Shown here piece after piece: positions 35,824 through 45,125 of a DNA stretch of 64,000 nucleotides. A program made the translations under genes and the position numbers. The first letter of the stretch is position 1. The number at the start of each line of letters is the position of its first letter. The DNA comes from Flavobacteriales bacterium (GTDB lineage Bacteria > Bacteroidota > Bacteroidia > Flavobacteriales > Weeksellaceae). The notes beneath the pieces were generated by a model, which worked only from the letters and a program-made list of their open reading frames with translations, was not told the DNA's origin and ran no database searches. Location: contig JACJZS010000002.1 in the NCBI GenBank assembly GCA_020635515.1, positions 1,412,001-1,476,000 on the forward strand, read 5' to 3'.

Positions 35824-36561
35824 CTATTTAATCCAGTCGTATCCTTTTTCTTCTAGTTCAAGAGCTAGGTCTTTATCTCCTGATTTTAGTATTTCTCCGT
35901 CTGCCATTACATGAATGAAATCAGGAACAATATAATCTAGCAATCTTTGATAATGTGTAATAATTAGAACAGCATTGTTTTCATTTTTTAATGCGTTTAC
36001 GCCATTGGCAACAGTTCTAAGTGCATCTATGTCTAGTCCAGAATCGGTTTCGTCTAGAATTGCAAGTTTAGGTTCTAGCATTGCCATCTGAAAGATTTCA
36101 TTTTTCTTTTTTTCTCCACCAGAAAACCCTTCATTAAGCGAACGAGAAAGAAAATCTTTTTTAATTCCTAAAAGTTCTGCTTTTTCTCGGATAGTTTTTA
36201 GTAATTCTCCTGCCGATAATTCTTCTTGTCCACGTGCTTTACGAGTTTCGTTTACCATTGTTTTTACAAAGTTTGTCACCGAAACACCTGGTATTTCTAC
36301 AGGATACTGGAATGATAAGAAAACTCCTTTGTGAGCTCTCTCGTCAGGAGATAATTCTATGATGTTTTCTCCTTCAAAAATAATTTCTCCATTTGTAACT
36401 TCATAATCCTCTTTCCCTGCGATTACATTGGAAAGTGTACTTTTTCCAGAACCGTTAGGTCCCATTATAGCATGAACTTCTCCTGCTTTTATTTCTAAGT
36501 TGATTCCTTTTAAAATCTGTTTATCTTCTATTCCTGCTTGTAAATTATGTATTTGTAACAT
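35824..36561 (-). CDS. sufC: Fe-S cluster assembly ATPase SufC
   Basis: A 245-residue ABC-type ATPase that powers the SufBCD scaffold; it is cytoplasmic, not a transporter. Motifs are Walker A GPNGSGKSTLS, the Q-loop in FLSFQYPVEIPGV (the YPVEIPGV segment is characteristic of SufC), the signature SGGEKKKNEIFQ, Walker B LAILDETDSGLD, and the switch His in ITHYQRLL. It lies 60 bp after sufB. Confidence 0.97.
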   Translation of the reverse strand: MLQIHNLQAGIEDKQILKGINLEIKAGEVHAIMGPNGSGKSTLSNVIAGKEDYEVTNGEIIFEGENIIELSPDERAHKGVFLSFQYPVEIPGVSVTNFVKTMVNETRKARGQEELSAGELLKTIREKAELLGIKKDFLSRSLNEGFSGGEKKKNEIFQMAMLEPKLAILDETDSGLDIDALRTVANGVNALKNENNAVLIITHYQRLLDYIVPDFIHVMADGEILKSGDKDLALELEEKGYDWIK

Positions 36562-36621
36562 TTTTTATTTATTAATTGAATACTATTTTCTAAAATCCCA
36601 CATCTAAAACCATCAATCTGA

Positions 36622-38076
36622 TTATCCTACACTACCTTCTAGTGAAATTTCGAGTAGTTTCTGAGCTTCTACGGCAAATTCCATAGGAAGTTTGTTGAGT
36701 ACTTCTTTAGAAAAACCATTTACGATTAGTGCAATTGCTTTTTCGGTATCAATTCCTCTTTGGTTGCAATAAAAAATTTGATCTTCTCCTATTTTTGAAG
36801 TAGTAGCTTCGTGTTCTAGTTTTGCGGTTTTATTTTTAATGTCGATATACGGAAAAGTATGAGCACCACACTCATTCCCCATAAGTAAGGAGTCACATTG
36901 AGAGAAATTACGAGCGTTTTCTGCATTTTTACTCATTTTCACTAAACCTCTATAGCTGTTTTGTGATTTTCCTGCTGAAATTCCTTTTGAAATTATGGTA
37001 GAGCGAGTATTTTTTCCTAGATGAATCATTTTTGTTCCTGTGTCTGCTTGCTGAAAATGATTGGTAACTGCAATGGAATAAAATTCACCAATTGAATTAT
37101 CTCCCTTTAAAATACAACTTGGGTATTTCCATGTAACCGCCGAACCTGTTTCTACTTGTGTCCACGATATTTTTGAATTGTGACCACATATTCCTCTTTT
37201 AGTTACAAAGTTAAAAACACCACCTTTTCCTTGTTTATCTCCAGGGAACCAATTTTGTACAGTAGAATATTTAATTTCTGCACCATCTAATGCAATTAGT
37301 TCTACCACAGCAGCATGAAGCTGATTTTCATCTCTTTGAGGAGCTGTACATCCTTCTAAATAAGATACGTAGGAATCTTCATCAGCTACAACAAGAGTTC
37401 TTTCAAACTGTCCTGTTCCACTTTGGTTGATTCTGAAGTAAGTTGATAATTCCATAGGACATCTTACACCTTTGGGAATGTAACAAAAACTTCCGTCAGA
37501 GAATACAGCAGAATTAAGTGCTGCATAAAAATTATCTGTTTTTGGAACTACTTTTCCTATATGTTTTCTTACTAGTTCTGGGTGTTTTTGGATTGCTTCG
37601 CTCATAGAACAGAAAATAATCCCTTTTTCAGCTAAGGTAGATTGAAAAGTTGTTTTTACTGATACCGAGTCAATTACAGCATCCATAGCAACATTAGAGA
37701 GTCGTTTTTGTTCGTCTAATGAAATTCCTAAACGTTCAAAAGTTCGTAACAATTCAGGGTCAACATCATCTAGGCTATCAAGTTGTTTTTGAGGTTTTGG
37801 AGCAGCGTAATAGCGAATGTTCTGAAAATTAGGTTTTTCGTAATTTACATTTGCCCAATTAGGTTCTTCCATTTCTTTCCAAACCTTGAAAGCATCTAAC
37901 CTCCACTGAGTCATCCATTCTGGTTCGTTCTTCTTTTTAGAAATTTGAACAACGATGTCTTCGTTGAGTCCAATGGGGAATTCTTCATATTCTATTTCTG
38001 TTTCCCAACCAAATTCGTATTCTTTATCTTCTAATTCAACTCTTAAGTCGTCTTCGGTGTAATTTTTTTTACTCAT
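36622..38076 (-). CDS. sufB: Fe-S cluster assembly protein SufB
   Basis: A 484-residue scaffold protein of the Suf pathway. Diagnostic segments are FCSMSEAIQKHPELVRKHIG, NSAVFSDGSFCYIPKGVRCPM, EGCTAPQRDENQLHAAVVEL, FNFVTKRGICGHNSKISWTQ and QCDSLLMGNECGAHTFPYI. The conserved cysteines used for cluster building are present. The gene is 18 bp after sufA. Confidence 0.97.
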   Translation of the reverse strand: MSKKNYTEDDLRVELEDKEYEFGWETEIEYEEFPIGLNEDIVVQISKKKNEPEWMTQWRLDAFKVWKEMEEPNWANVNYEKPNFQNIRYYAAPKPQKQLDSLDDVDPELLRTFERLGISLDEQKRLSNVAMDAVIDSVSVKTTFQSTLAEKGIIFCSMSEAIQKHPELVRKHIGKVVPKTDNFYAALNSAVFSDGSFCYIPKGVRCPMELSTYFRINQSGTGQFERTLVVADEDSYVSYLEGCTAPQRDENQLHAAVVELIALDGAEIKYSTVQNWFPGDKQGKGGVFNFVTKRGICGHNSKISWTQVETGSAVTWKYPSCILKGDNSIGEFYSIAVTNHFQQADTGTKMIHLGKNTRSTIISKGISAGKSQNSYRGLVKMSKNAENARNFSQCDSLLMGNECGAHTFPYIDIKNKTAKLEHEATTSKIGEDQIFYCNQRGIDTEKAIALIVNGFSKEVLNKLPMEFAVEAQKLLEISLEGSVG

Positions 38077-38094
38077 TAATTACTGCTATTAAAA

Positions 38095-38424
38095 TTATAG
38101 TGAAAAACTTTCTCCACAACCACAAGTTCTTTGTGCATTGGGATTATTAAAGACAAATCCTTTTCCGTTTAAACCTCCTGAATATTCAAGTGTGGTACCA
38201 ACCAAATAGAGAAATGATTTTTTATTTACAATCAGTTGAACATCATTGTCTTTAAATAACTTATCTTCTTCTAGTTTCTCTTTTTCAAAAGTTAATTTAT
38301 AGGAAAGACCAGAACAACCTCCACTTTCAACACCTACTCGAACATAATGCTCTTTAGGATTAAGGTTTTCCTCTTTCATAAGCTGTGTAATCTTATCTTT
38401 TGCTTGTTGAGAAATGCTAATCAT
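38095..38424 (-). CDS. sufA: A-type Fe-S carrier protein (SufA/IscA family)
   Basis: A 109-residue HesB/IscA-fold protein that carries assembled clusters to apoproteins. The three ligand cysteines are visible in ESGGCSGLSY and in the C-terminal CGCGESF. I chose ATG 38424 because it gives the normal N-terminus MISISQQAKDKI; an in-frame ATG at 38457 would lie upstream of the promoter element. It heads the suf operon. Confidence 0.9.
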   Translation of the reverse strand: MISISQQAKDKITQLMKEENLNPKEHYVRVGVESGGCSGLSYKLTFEKEKLEEDKLFKDNDVQLIVNKKSFLYLVGTTLEYSGGLNGKGFVFNNPNAQRTCGCGESFSL

Positions 38425-38446
38425 ACAAAATAAATAAAGTTCTACG

Positions 38447-38454
38447 CAAAGGTA
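38447..38454 (-). promoter_or_regulatory. -7 element of the suf operon
   Basis: TACCTTTG on the minus strand (38454-38447), exact TAnnTTTG, 22 bp before ATG 38424. Confidence 0.5.
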
Positions 38455-38526
38455 CAACTTATTTCTATTTATTCTAAATAGGAGATAAAGTATAATTTTA
38501 TCGGATATAAAATAAAATTATAATTC

Positions 38527-38560
38527 AAAAAAAAAGAGCTATCTGTAAGGATAACTCTTT
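38527..38560 (-). terminator. Terminator of the GT35 gene
   Basis: AAAGAG-C-TATC / GATA-A-CTCTTT (38533-38543 and 38550-38560, one mismatch), with a T-run on the minus strand. Confidence 0.72.
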
Positions 38561-38585
38561 TGTATTATGTATCTACTAAGTGTTT

Positions 38586-40241
38586 TTAGTAAATTTTAGT
38601 ATAATATTCATCTGCCATTCTATCTGAATCAAAGAAAGGAACAACTTTTTCCATAGAATACATTACCATTTCGTACCATTTTTTAGATTTTTTGTAGTAT
38701 AATGGTAATACTTCTCTGTCAAGAATTTCATAAAGATTATCTAAATCTAATTTATCTTGTTCGTATTTAGGTAAAGTATGGTCGATAATAGGAAGAACAA
38801 AACATGTTTTTCCATGGTCTTCAAACTCACGAATCCAACCGTCATTGGTAGATAAGTTGATAGCTCCGTTCATTGAGGCTGTCATACCACTAGTTCCAGA
38901 AGCTTCACGTGTTACACGTGGATTATTTAACCAAATATCAGCTCCTTCTTTTAATTGTCTTGAAAGTCTTAACTCGTATCCAGCTAATACTGCCATATTT
39001 GGTATATCTTTACTCATGTGAAGAAGGTTATCCCACACGTGAATTGCTCCGTAATCCATAGGGTAAGGTTTACCAGCAAATATGATTTGTACAGGCATTT
39101 TAGGATTATTCAACAAAGCATTAAAACGCTCTAAATCTCTAGTGATTAAATCAGCTCTTTTGTACTCAGCAAATCTTCTTGCCCAAACTATAGTAATTAC
39201 ATCAGGGTTAAATATTTTCCCTGTTTGGTCAGCTACAACATCAAATAATTTCTTTTTTAGACGTTTTTTTCTAGCAATAACAGCATCTACATCTTTTTTC
39301 TGAGCTGCTTCATCTAACCATAAATCTGCCCAATATTTTTTGTTTTGAGCGTTAGTTACATGATCTATGTAGCAAATGTTATCATAATCTTTCCACATAT
39401 CTCTAGAAACTTCTCCGTGTAATTTAGAAACTCCATTTGCTTTGTGGCTCATTCTTAGTGCTGCTAGAGAATGATTGAATACATCTCCTTCTATACCTGT
39501 AATTTGTCTTACTTCATTTACTGATAACTCTCCAAAGAAATTTAATTCCTCAAGTATTTTTATATCATGTTTCTCGTTTCCAGCTTCCTCAGGTGTGTGA
39601 GTTGTAAATACTAATTTTTCTTTTACTTTATCTAAAGAACCGAATTTTTTATACAAGTGGAAAGCTGCTGAAAGCCCGTGAGCTTCATTTAAATGATAAA
39701 CATCTGGTTCGAAACCTAGTTCATCTAATAATCTAGCTCCTCCTAAACCTAAAATCATACTCTGAGCAATTTTACCACTAGGGTCTGAATCATACAATCT
39801 AAAAGTTGTAGATCTTGCTAAGTAATCATTCTCAGGTAAATCTGTAGATAAGAAGAACATAGGAGCACACCCAAAAGTTTCAGGATTTAGGTACATTGCT
39901 TTTACCCAAACAGGGTGGTTGTGTATGTTTATTGTAAAACGAACTCCTGTATCTTCCAAGAAATGATATATTTTTTCTTGAAATAAAACTCCCATAGTAC
40001 GATCTTCTTTTTTGTATTGATCGTAATATCCTTGTTTCCATAGTATTCCAATACCAATAAGGTTTTGTTTTAGTTCATATGCACTTCGCATGTGAGAACC
40101 AGCTAAAAAACCTAAACCACCAGAATATATCTTCAAGGCTTGGTCTATACCGAATTCCATAGAAAAGTATGCTACTGACTTCTTGTACTTTTTATTAAAC
40201 TCAAAAGGATGTTGAAACTGTGTTGGTAAACTATTACTCAT
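38586..40241 (-). CDS. Short alpha-glucan phosphorylase-like GT35 protein lacking the PLP lysine
   Basis: A 551-residue protein of the short glycogen/starch phosphorylase family (TIGR02094-type). The N-terminal VAYFSMEFGI and GGLGFLAG motifs, VYHLNEAHGLSAA, and FAEYKRADL are those of GT35. At the pyridoxal-phosphate site the family sequence SGMKAALNG reads SGMTASMNG: the Schiff-base lysine is threonine (T454). From memory this is shared by other Bacteroidota homologues. The protein may bind PLP differently, or may not be a phosphorylase at all. It is monocistronic with its own promoter and terminator; no other glycogen genes are adjacent. Confidence 0.82.
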   Translation of the reverse strand: MSNSLPTQFQHPFEFNKKYKKSVAYFSMEFGIDQALKIYSGGLGFLAGSHMRSAYELKQNLIGIGILWKQGYYDQYKKEDRTMGVLFQEKIYHFLEDTGVRFTINIHNHPVWVKAMYLNPETFGCAPMFFLSTDLPENDYLARSTTFRLYDSDPSGKIAQSMILGLGGARLLDELGFEPDVYHLNEAHGLSAAFHLYKKFGSLDKVKEKLVFTTHTPEEAGNEKHDIKILEELNFFGELSVNEVRQITGIEGDVFNHSLAALRMSHKANGVSKLHGEVSRDMWKDYDNICYIDHVTNAQNKKYWADLWLDEAAQKKDVDAVIARKKRLKKKLFDVVADQTGKIFNPDVITIVWARRFAEYKRADLITRDLERFNALLNNPKMPVQIIFAGKPYPMDYGAIHVWDNLLHMSKDIPNMAVLAGYELRLSRQLKEGADIWLNNPRVTREASGTSGMTASMNGAINLSTNDGWIREFEDHGKTCFVLPIIDHTLPKYEQDKLDLDNLYEILDREVLPLYYKKSKKWYEMVMYSMEKVVPFFDSDRMADEYYTKIY

Positions 40242-40269
40242 AATTTAGCTTTAAAAAATATTTAGTTCG

Positions 40270-40299
40270 CAAATTTAGAGCTTTTTATGTTAAATGCAA
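40270..40299 (-). promoter_or_regulatory. Promoter of the GT35 gene
   Basis: On the minus strand TTG (40299-40297), a 19-nt spacer and TAAATTTG (40277-40270) match the consensus in both elements. Confidence 0.62.
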
Positions 40300-40424
40300 G
40301 TTTTTGGACAAATTTATAAGGATTAACCTCTTTGGTAAGGTGTTGTTAATGCTAGTTTTAAGTGAAAAAATGATTTATATCAACTACTTGCTAGAAAAAA
40401 ATATGGTATAACACCAAATTGTTT

Positions 40425-40432
40425 TATATTTG
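40425..40432 (+). promoter_or_regulatory. -7 element of secDF
   Basis: TATATTTG, exact TAnnTTTG, about 37 bp before ATG 40469. The 227-bp gap is shared with the divergent GT35 promoter. Confidence 0.5.
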
Positions 40433-40468
40433 CAGGCTAAAATGAATCTTAACTAAAATTATAAACCA

Positions 40469-43279
40469 ATGTTTAGAAAAGAACTTGTTGCAATATTTGC
40501 TATAATACTTTCTTTGGTGTGTTTTTATGAATTATCACCGACCTTGTACTCTTCATGGATAGAGTATAGAGCATCTAAAGACTCTGATGGTACTCAAGAA
40601 GATTACGATACAAAATTAGACTCGTTAGCTAATGATACGCTAAGTATATTAGGTAAAAAATACAATTATTATGATGCTCAAAAGCATAAATTGAATTTAG
40701 GTCTTGATTTGAAAGGAGGTATTAACGTAATGCTAGAGGTTTCACAGAAAGATTTAATTAAGGAGTTATCAAATGACAGTCAGAATGAATTTTTTAATAA
40801 GGTTCTTAAACTGACAGACGAGGCACAAAAGCAGTCTAATGATTCTTATGTAGACAACTTTTTTGATATATTCTATAAAGAAAGAAAGAAGGAAGGATTA
40901 AATCTTCCTCTTGCTTCAGCAGAAATTTTTGGTACTAAAAAATTAATGCAAGATGTGAAGTTTAATTCTAAAGATGAAGATGTAGAAAGTGTAATCAGAG
41001 AGAAGATAGAAAGCTCTATGAATACTGCTTATGAAGTTATACGTACTCGTATAGATAGATTTGGAGCGACTCAACCAAATGTACAAAGAGTTCCTGGTTC
41101 GGGAAGAATTTTAGTGGAATTGCCGGGTGCTACGGAAACAGAAAGAATAAAGAAAATTTTACAAACATCGGCTCGTCTTGAGTTTTGGGAAGTGCATAGT
41201 GTGACTGAATTTAGCTCAGAATCTTTTGCAGATATGCTTCCTTATTTATCTAAAAATCAATATCCTACTTCTGGCTTGTTTGCTGTAAATACAAAAGATA
41301 CCGCGGAAGTAAGTAAAATAATTAAATCGCCTAAATTTATATCTTCTTTGAGTTCAAACCTTAAAAGAGCTAAGTTTTTATGGGGAGCTAAGACTGAGAA
41401 GAATTCTGATGATTTAATACTGTATGCAATAAAAACTCCTAGAAATGGTAAAGCTCCTTTAGAGGGAGGTGTAGATGATGCAAGAGTTGGCGTTTCTGAA
41501 TTTGGTAGAATTGTGGTAAATATGCAGATGGACGCTCCAAGTACTGCTGAGTGGGCGACTTTAACAAAGAAAAATATAAATAAACCTATTGCAGTAGTAT
41601 TAGACAATTTAGTATATACGGCACCTAACGTAAATGATCAAATTACGACAGGTAATTCTCAAATATCAGGTAATTTCACACAGCAAGAAGCTCAAGATTT
41701 AGTTGATGCATTAAAGTCTGGGAAACTGCCAGCAACTGCTAAGATTGTTCAAGCAGAAGTGATAGGAGCGTCATTAGGAGATGAAGCAGTAAACAATGGA
41801 TTTAAATCCTTTGCGGTTGCGTTTTGTTTAGTACTTGTATGGATGTTTTTCTACTATGGAAGAGCTGGTTTGTATGCGAATATTGCCTTAATAGCTAATT
41901 TATTCTTTATCATTGGAATCATGGCTTCTATGCAGTTTACGTTAACACTTCCAGGTATTGCAGGTATTGTGCTTACGTTGGGAATGGCGGTAGATGCGAA
42001 TATCATTATATTCGAGAGGATAAAAGAGGAAATTAGAAATGGAAAATCATTAAAACAATCAGTTAACGAAGGTGTTGGTCATGCATTGTCTGCGGTTATT
42101 GATGGGAACTTAACTACTTTGATAACGGCTATTATTTTAGTACTATTTGGTAGTGGACCAATAGAAGGTTTTGCTATTACGTTGATTATAGGAATTATTT
42201 GTACGCTGTTTACCGCGATTTTACTTACAAGATATTTTATACAAAATAGATTGGATTCAGGGAAAGATGTTAGTTTCTGGACTTCTGTTTCTAAAAACTG
42301 GTTTAACAATGTGAATTGGAATTGGATGAGTAAGAGAAAAATTGCTTATTTAATTTCATCGATACTGGTAATCATAAGTCTTATTTCACTATTTACTCAA
42401 GGTCTGAACTTAGGTGTAGATTACAAGGGAGGAAGAACCTATGTGATTAAATTTAGTGATAATGTAAATCCTACAGAGGTATCAAATAAATTAAATCCAC
42501 TGTTTGATGATGGTGTAAATTCAAAGGTTGATGTAAAAACATTTGGAGATGATAATCAGATAAAAATAACAACCAAGTACAAAATTGATGATGATGGTGC
42601 TTATGTAGATTCAGAAATAGAATCTAAACTTTATGAAGGATTAAAGACATATTTAAGTAAAGACGTTTCTAAAGAAGATTTTGTTAATGGAAGTTTAAAG
42701 AATCAAGGGATTTTATCTTCTACAAAAGTAGGACCTACTATAGCAGATGACATTCAAATGAAAGGATATTATGCGGTAAGTTTTGCGTTATTAGGAATAT
42801 TCTTATACATACTAATACGATTCAGAAAATGGGAATTTTCGTTAGGTGCAGTTGTTGCGTTATTCCATGACGCCTTATTGGTGCTTGGTGCATTCTCATT
42901 ATTGTATAAGTTTGCTCCGTTTTCTCTAGAGATAGATCAGGCTTTTATAGCTGCGATATTGACAGTAATTGGTTATTCGATAAACGATTCAGTAATTGTA
43001 TTTGATAGAATTAGAGAAAATTTAAGTAAATACTTAAAAGAACCTTTAAAGAATATTTTTAACGATTCGATTAATCAAACCTTAGGAAGAACTTTTAATA
43101 CTTCATTCACAACGTTATTGGTAATTTTGATTATATTTATATTCGGAGGAGAAGGAATTAGAGGATTTATGTTTGCACTTCTTATAGGAATCGGAGTAGG
43201 AACCTATTCGTCTACTTATGTGGCAGCTGCAATTACGTATGATTTATTAAAGAAAAAAGTAAAAAATAGAGATGCTTAA
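40469..43279 (+). CDS. secDF: Protein translocase subunit SecDF (fused)
   Basis: A 936-residue fusion of SecD and SecF, which pull exported proteins across the inner membrane using the proton gradient. The SecD half has GLDLKGGINVMLEV and the large P1 domain, and then helices with GMAVDANIIIFERIKEE. The SecF half starts near residue 615 with GLNLGVDYKGGRTYVI and includes GYSINDSVIVFDRIRENL. Both halves carry six membrane helices of the RND-type fold. The fusion is usual in Bacteroidota. Confidence 0.96.
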   Translation: MFRKELVAIFAIILSLVCFYELSPTLYSSWIEYRASKDSDGTQEDYDTKLDSLANDTLSILGKKYNYYDAQKHKLNLGLDLKGGINVMLEVSQKDLIKELSNDSQNEFFNKVLKLTDEAQKQSNDSYVDNFFDIFYKERKKEGLNLPLASAEIFGTKKLMQDVKFNSKDEDVESVIREKIESSMNTAYEVIRTRIDRFGATQPNVQRVPGSGRILVELPGATETERIKKILQTSARLEFWEVHSVTEFSSESFADMLPYLSKNQYPTSGLFAVNTKDTAEVSKIIKSPKFISSLSSNLKRAKFLWGAKTEKNSDDLILYAIKTPRNGKAPLEGGVDDARVGVSEFGRIVVNMQMDAPSTAEWATLTKKNINKPIAVVLDNLVYTAPNVNDQITTGNSQISGNFTQQEAQDLVDALKSGKLPATAKIVQAEVIGASLGDEAVNNGFKSFAVAFCLVLVWMFFYYGRAGLYANIALIANLFFIIGIMASMQFTLTLPGIAGIVLTLGMAVDANIIIFERIKEEIRNGKSLKQSVNEGVGHALSAVIDGNLTTLITAIILVLFGSGPIEGFAITLIIGIICTLFTAILLTRYFIQNRLDSGKDVSFWTSVSKNWFNNVNWNWMSKRKIAYLISSILVIISLISLFTQGLNLGVDYKGGRTYVIKFSDNVNPTEVSNKLNPLFDDGVNSKVDVKTFGDDNQIKITTKYKIDDDGAYVDSEIESKLYEGLKTYLSKDVSKEDFVNGSLKNQGILSSTKVGPTIADDIQMKGYYAVSFALLGIFLYILIRFRKWEFSLGAVVALFHDALLVLGAFSLLYKFAPFSLEIDQAFIAAILTVIGYSINDSVIVFDRIRENLSKYLKEPLKNIFNDSINQTLGRTFNTSFTTLLVILIIFIFGGEGIRGFMFALLIGIGVGTYSSTYVAAAITYDLLKKKVKNRDA

Positions 43280-43331
43280 ATAAAAAAAAGCATTTAATTG
43301 ATATATAAAAGCAAAGTTAAAGTTAATTCTT

Positions 43332-43339
43332 TATCTTTG
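43332..43339 (+). promoter_or_regulatory. -7 element of tatA
   Basis: TATCTTTG, exact TAnnTTTG, 23 bp before ATG 43363. Confidence 0.5.
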
Positions 43340-43362
43340 CTTTTACATTTTATAGCAATGGT

Positions 43363-43635
43363 ATGAATCATCTTTTATTTTTAGAAGGTTTGGCTTTTTC
43401 TGAAGTAATATGGATTATTTTGATTGCATTGATATTGTTTGGTCCTAAAAAACTCCCTGAGATTGCACGAGGTTTGGGAGAAGGAGTTAGAAAAATGAAA
43501 GAAGCAACAGAAAGTATCAAGCAAGAAATTATTAAGCAGACAGAAGATTCTTCAGTAAAAGAAATCAAGGAGGATATAGATAAGGCGAAAGAAACAATAC
43601 AAGAAATTGAAGGAACAGTAAAAAGAAAAAAATAA
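43363..43635 (+). CDS. tatA: Twin-arginine translocase TatA/E family subunit
   Basis: A 90-residue protein with one N-terminal helix (SEVIWIILIALILFG) followed by the hinge FGPKKLPEIARGLGEGVRKM and an amphipathic, charged C-terminal helix. This is the hallmark of TatA/TatB pore components. The short length and the FGPKKLPE hinge fit TatA or TatE. It is followed after 5 bp by a PAP2 phosphatase gene, so both share a transcript. Confidence 0.9.
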   Translation: MNHLLFLEGLAFSEVIWIILIALILFGPKKLPEIARGLGEGVRKMKEATESIKQEIIKQTEDSSVKEIKEDIDKAKETIQEIEGTVKRKK

Positions 43636-43640
43636 CGATT

Positions 43641-44210
43641 ATGATTTCTAATCCACCAAGTTTTGAAATCGATTTATTTCTACTTTTAAACAATTATGGT
43701 TCGAGTGACTATGATGCATTTTGGTTGTATCTGTCTAATCCGTATGCTTGGATTCCTGTTTATTTAATGCTTTTAATTATTATTTACCATTTATTTGGTT
43801 GGAAAAAAACCATACTTTTTTTAGCAATTCTTGGTATTTTTATTGGTATTTCTGATTCTCTGAGCTCTTTTATGAAAGAACTTACCCAGCGTTTTCGTCC
43901 GTGTTATACAGAAAGTATTATCGAAAAAGTTCGATTGGTAAAAGACGGTTGTGGAGGTAAATATTCATTTTATTCAGCACATGCATCTAATCACTCTTTG
44001 CTTGCAATTGTTTTCTTTTATGTTTTTAAACAATACAAAATAAGTAGGTATTTATTTATCATTTGGGCGTTGTTGATAGCATACAGCAGAATTTATTTAG
44101 GCGTGCATTTTCCTTCTGATGTGATTGTAGGATTATTGGTAGGATACATTTTAGGGAGAATAATGATATTTATTCTAGATAAGGTTATAAATTTCCATTC
44201 TAAGTTTTAA
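43641..44210 (+). CDS. PAP2-family membrane phosphatase
   Basis: A 189-residue integral membrane phosphatase with about five helices. All three motifs are present: KX6RP in KELTQRFRP, the SxH motif in SAHASNHS, and SRX5HX3D in SRIYLGVHFPSD. Relatives dephosphorylate undecaprenyl pyrophosphate, phosphatidic acid or lipid A. The exact lipid cannot be told. It is cotranscribed with tatA. Confidence 0.87.
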   Translation: MISNPPSFEIDLFLLLNNYGSSDYDAFWLYLSNPYAWIPVYLMLLIIIYHLFGWKKTILFLAILGIFIGISDSLSSFMKELTQRFRPCYTESIIEKVRLVKDGCGGKYSFYSAHASNHSLLAIVFFYVFKQYKISRYLFIIWALLIAYSRIYLGVHFPSDVIVGLLVGYILGRIMIFILDKVINFHSKF

Positions 44211-44254
44211 CATTAAAATAACACTAGAAAGTTATTTTTCGCAAACAAGTATCG

Positions 44255-44268
44255 TAATATTGCAATAT
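44255..44268 (+). promoter_or_regulatory. Promoter/operator of the ars operon
   Basis: TAATATTG (44255-44262, seven of eight matches to TAnnTTTG) overlaps a perfect 12-bp palindrome ATATTGCAATAT (44257-44268). The palindrome sits on the -7 element and start site, where a repressor of the ArsR type would block transcription. It lies 10 bp before the arsR ATG. Confidence 0.5.
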
Positions 44269-44278
44269 ACAATTATAT

Positions 44279-44608
44279 ATGGGGATTACAAAAACAGATT
44301 TATATTTAGAAAAGCATAATAAAATTGCTAAAACTCTGAAAGCAATAGCTCATCCTGCACGCATTGCGATTCTTGAGTATCTATTAAAGCAGAATACCTG
44401 TATATGTGGGGATTTGGTAAAAGAATTTCCTATTGCACAAGCAACTATTTCCCAGCATCTCAAAGAACTTAAAAACGAAGGATTTATAAAAGGGAATATT
44501 GAAGGAAATTCTGTGTGTTATTGTATAGATAAAGAGAAAATAGAGGAAGTTAAATTGTATTTTGAAGTGTTTTTAAATCAGCTAAAATCAGGTTCTACTT
44601 GTTGTTAA
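44279..44608 (+). CDS. arsR: ArsR/SmtB-family transcriptional repressor
   Basis: A 109-residue winged-helix regulator heading the arsenic operon. The HTH is IAQATISQHLKELKNEGF. Just before it, NTCICGDLV places a C-x-C pair where ArsR proteins bind As(III). The protein ends in GSTCC, adding a vicinal cysteine pair. It would repress the operon until arsenite or antimonite binds. The DUF6428 gene follows after 12 bp. Confidence 0.93.
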   Translation: MGITKTDLYLEKHNKIAKTLKAIAHPARIAILEYLLKQNTCICGDLVKEFPIAQATISQHLKELKNEGFIKGNIEGNSVCYCIDKEKIEEVKLYFEVFLNQLKSGSTCC

Positions 44609-44620
44609 AAAATATATCAT

Positions 44621-45070
44621 ATGAAATTAAGTCAATTTAAAAGTGTATTAAAAAAAGTAAGTGAAATTAATTTTGAACTCGAAGATGGAACAAGAATTCC
44701 TCAGCATTTTCACATTACAGAAGTAGGCGAAATAAATAAAAAGTTTGTTGATTGTGGCGGAGTTGTAAGAGAAGAAAAGGTAATCAATTTTCAGCTTTGG
44801 CATGCAAATGATTTTGAGCATAGGTTAAACCCAGAAAAGACACTTCAGATTATAGAACTTTCCGAAGAAATACTTAAAATATCAGATGCAGAGATAGAGG
44901 TAGAATACCAGTCAAAAACAATCGGTAAGTATAAGTTAGATTTTAATGGACGAAGCTTTGTATTACTTTCTACTCAAACGGAATGTTTAGCAGAAGATGC
45001 ATGTGGGATTCCTCAAAATCAGCTTCCTAAACAAGAGTCAAAATGCACTCCAGGCAGTGGTTGTTGTTAA
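44621..45070 (+). CDS. DUF6428 family protein of the arsenic operon
   Basis: A 149-residue protein known from Bacteroidota arsenic operons. Conserved-looking segments are HFHITEVGEINKKFVDCGG and VNFQLWHANDFEHRLNPEK. The C-terminal part has CLAEDAC and the protein ends in CTPGSGCC. Cysteine-rich sites suggest metalloid binding or relay, but the function is not established. It lies between arsR and the ArsC-like gene. Confidence 0.8.
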   Translation: MKLSQFKSVLKKVSEINFELEDGTRIPQHFHITEVGEINKKFVDCGGVVREEKVINFQLWHANDFEHRLNPEKTLQIIELSEEILKISDAEIEVEYQSKTIGKYKLDFNGRSFVLLSTQTECLAEDACGIPQNQLPKQESKCTPGSGCC

Positions 45071-45125
45071 ATGTCGAGAAAAAAAAGTCATTTAATTTTT
45101 TTTAAAACGTAATAAATTATAAAAA

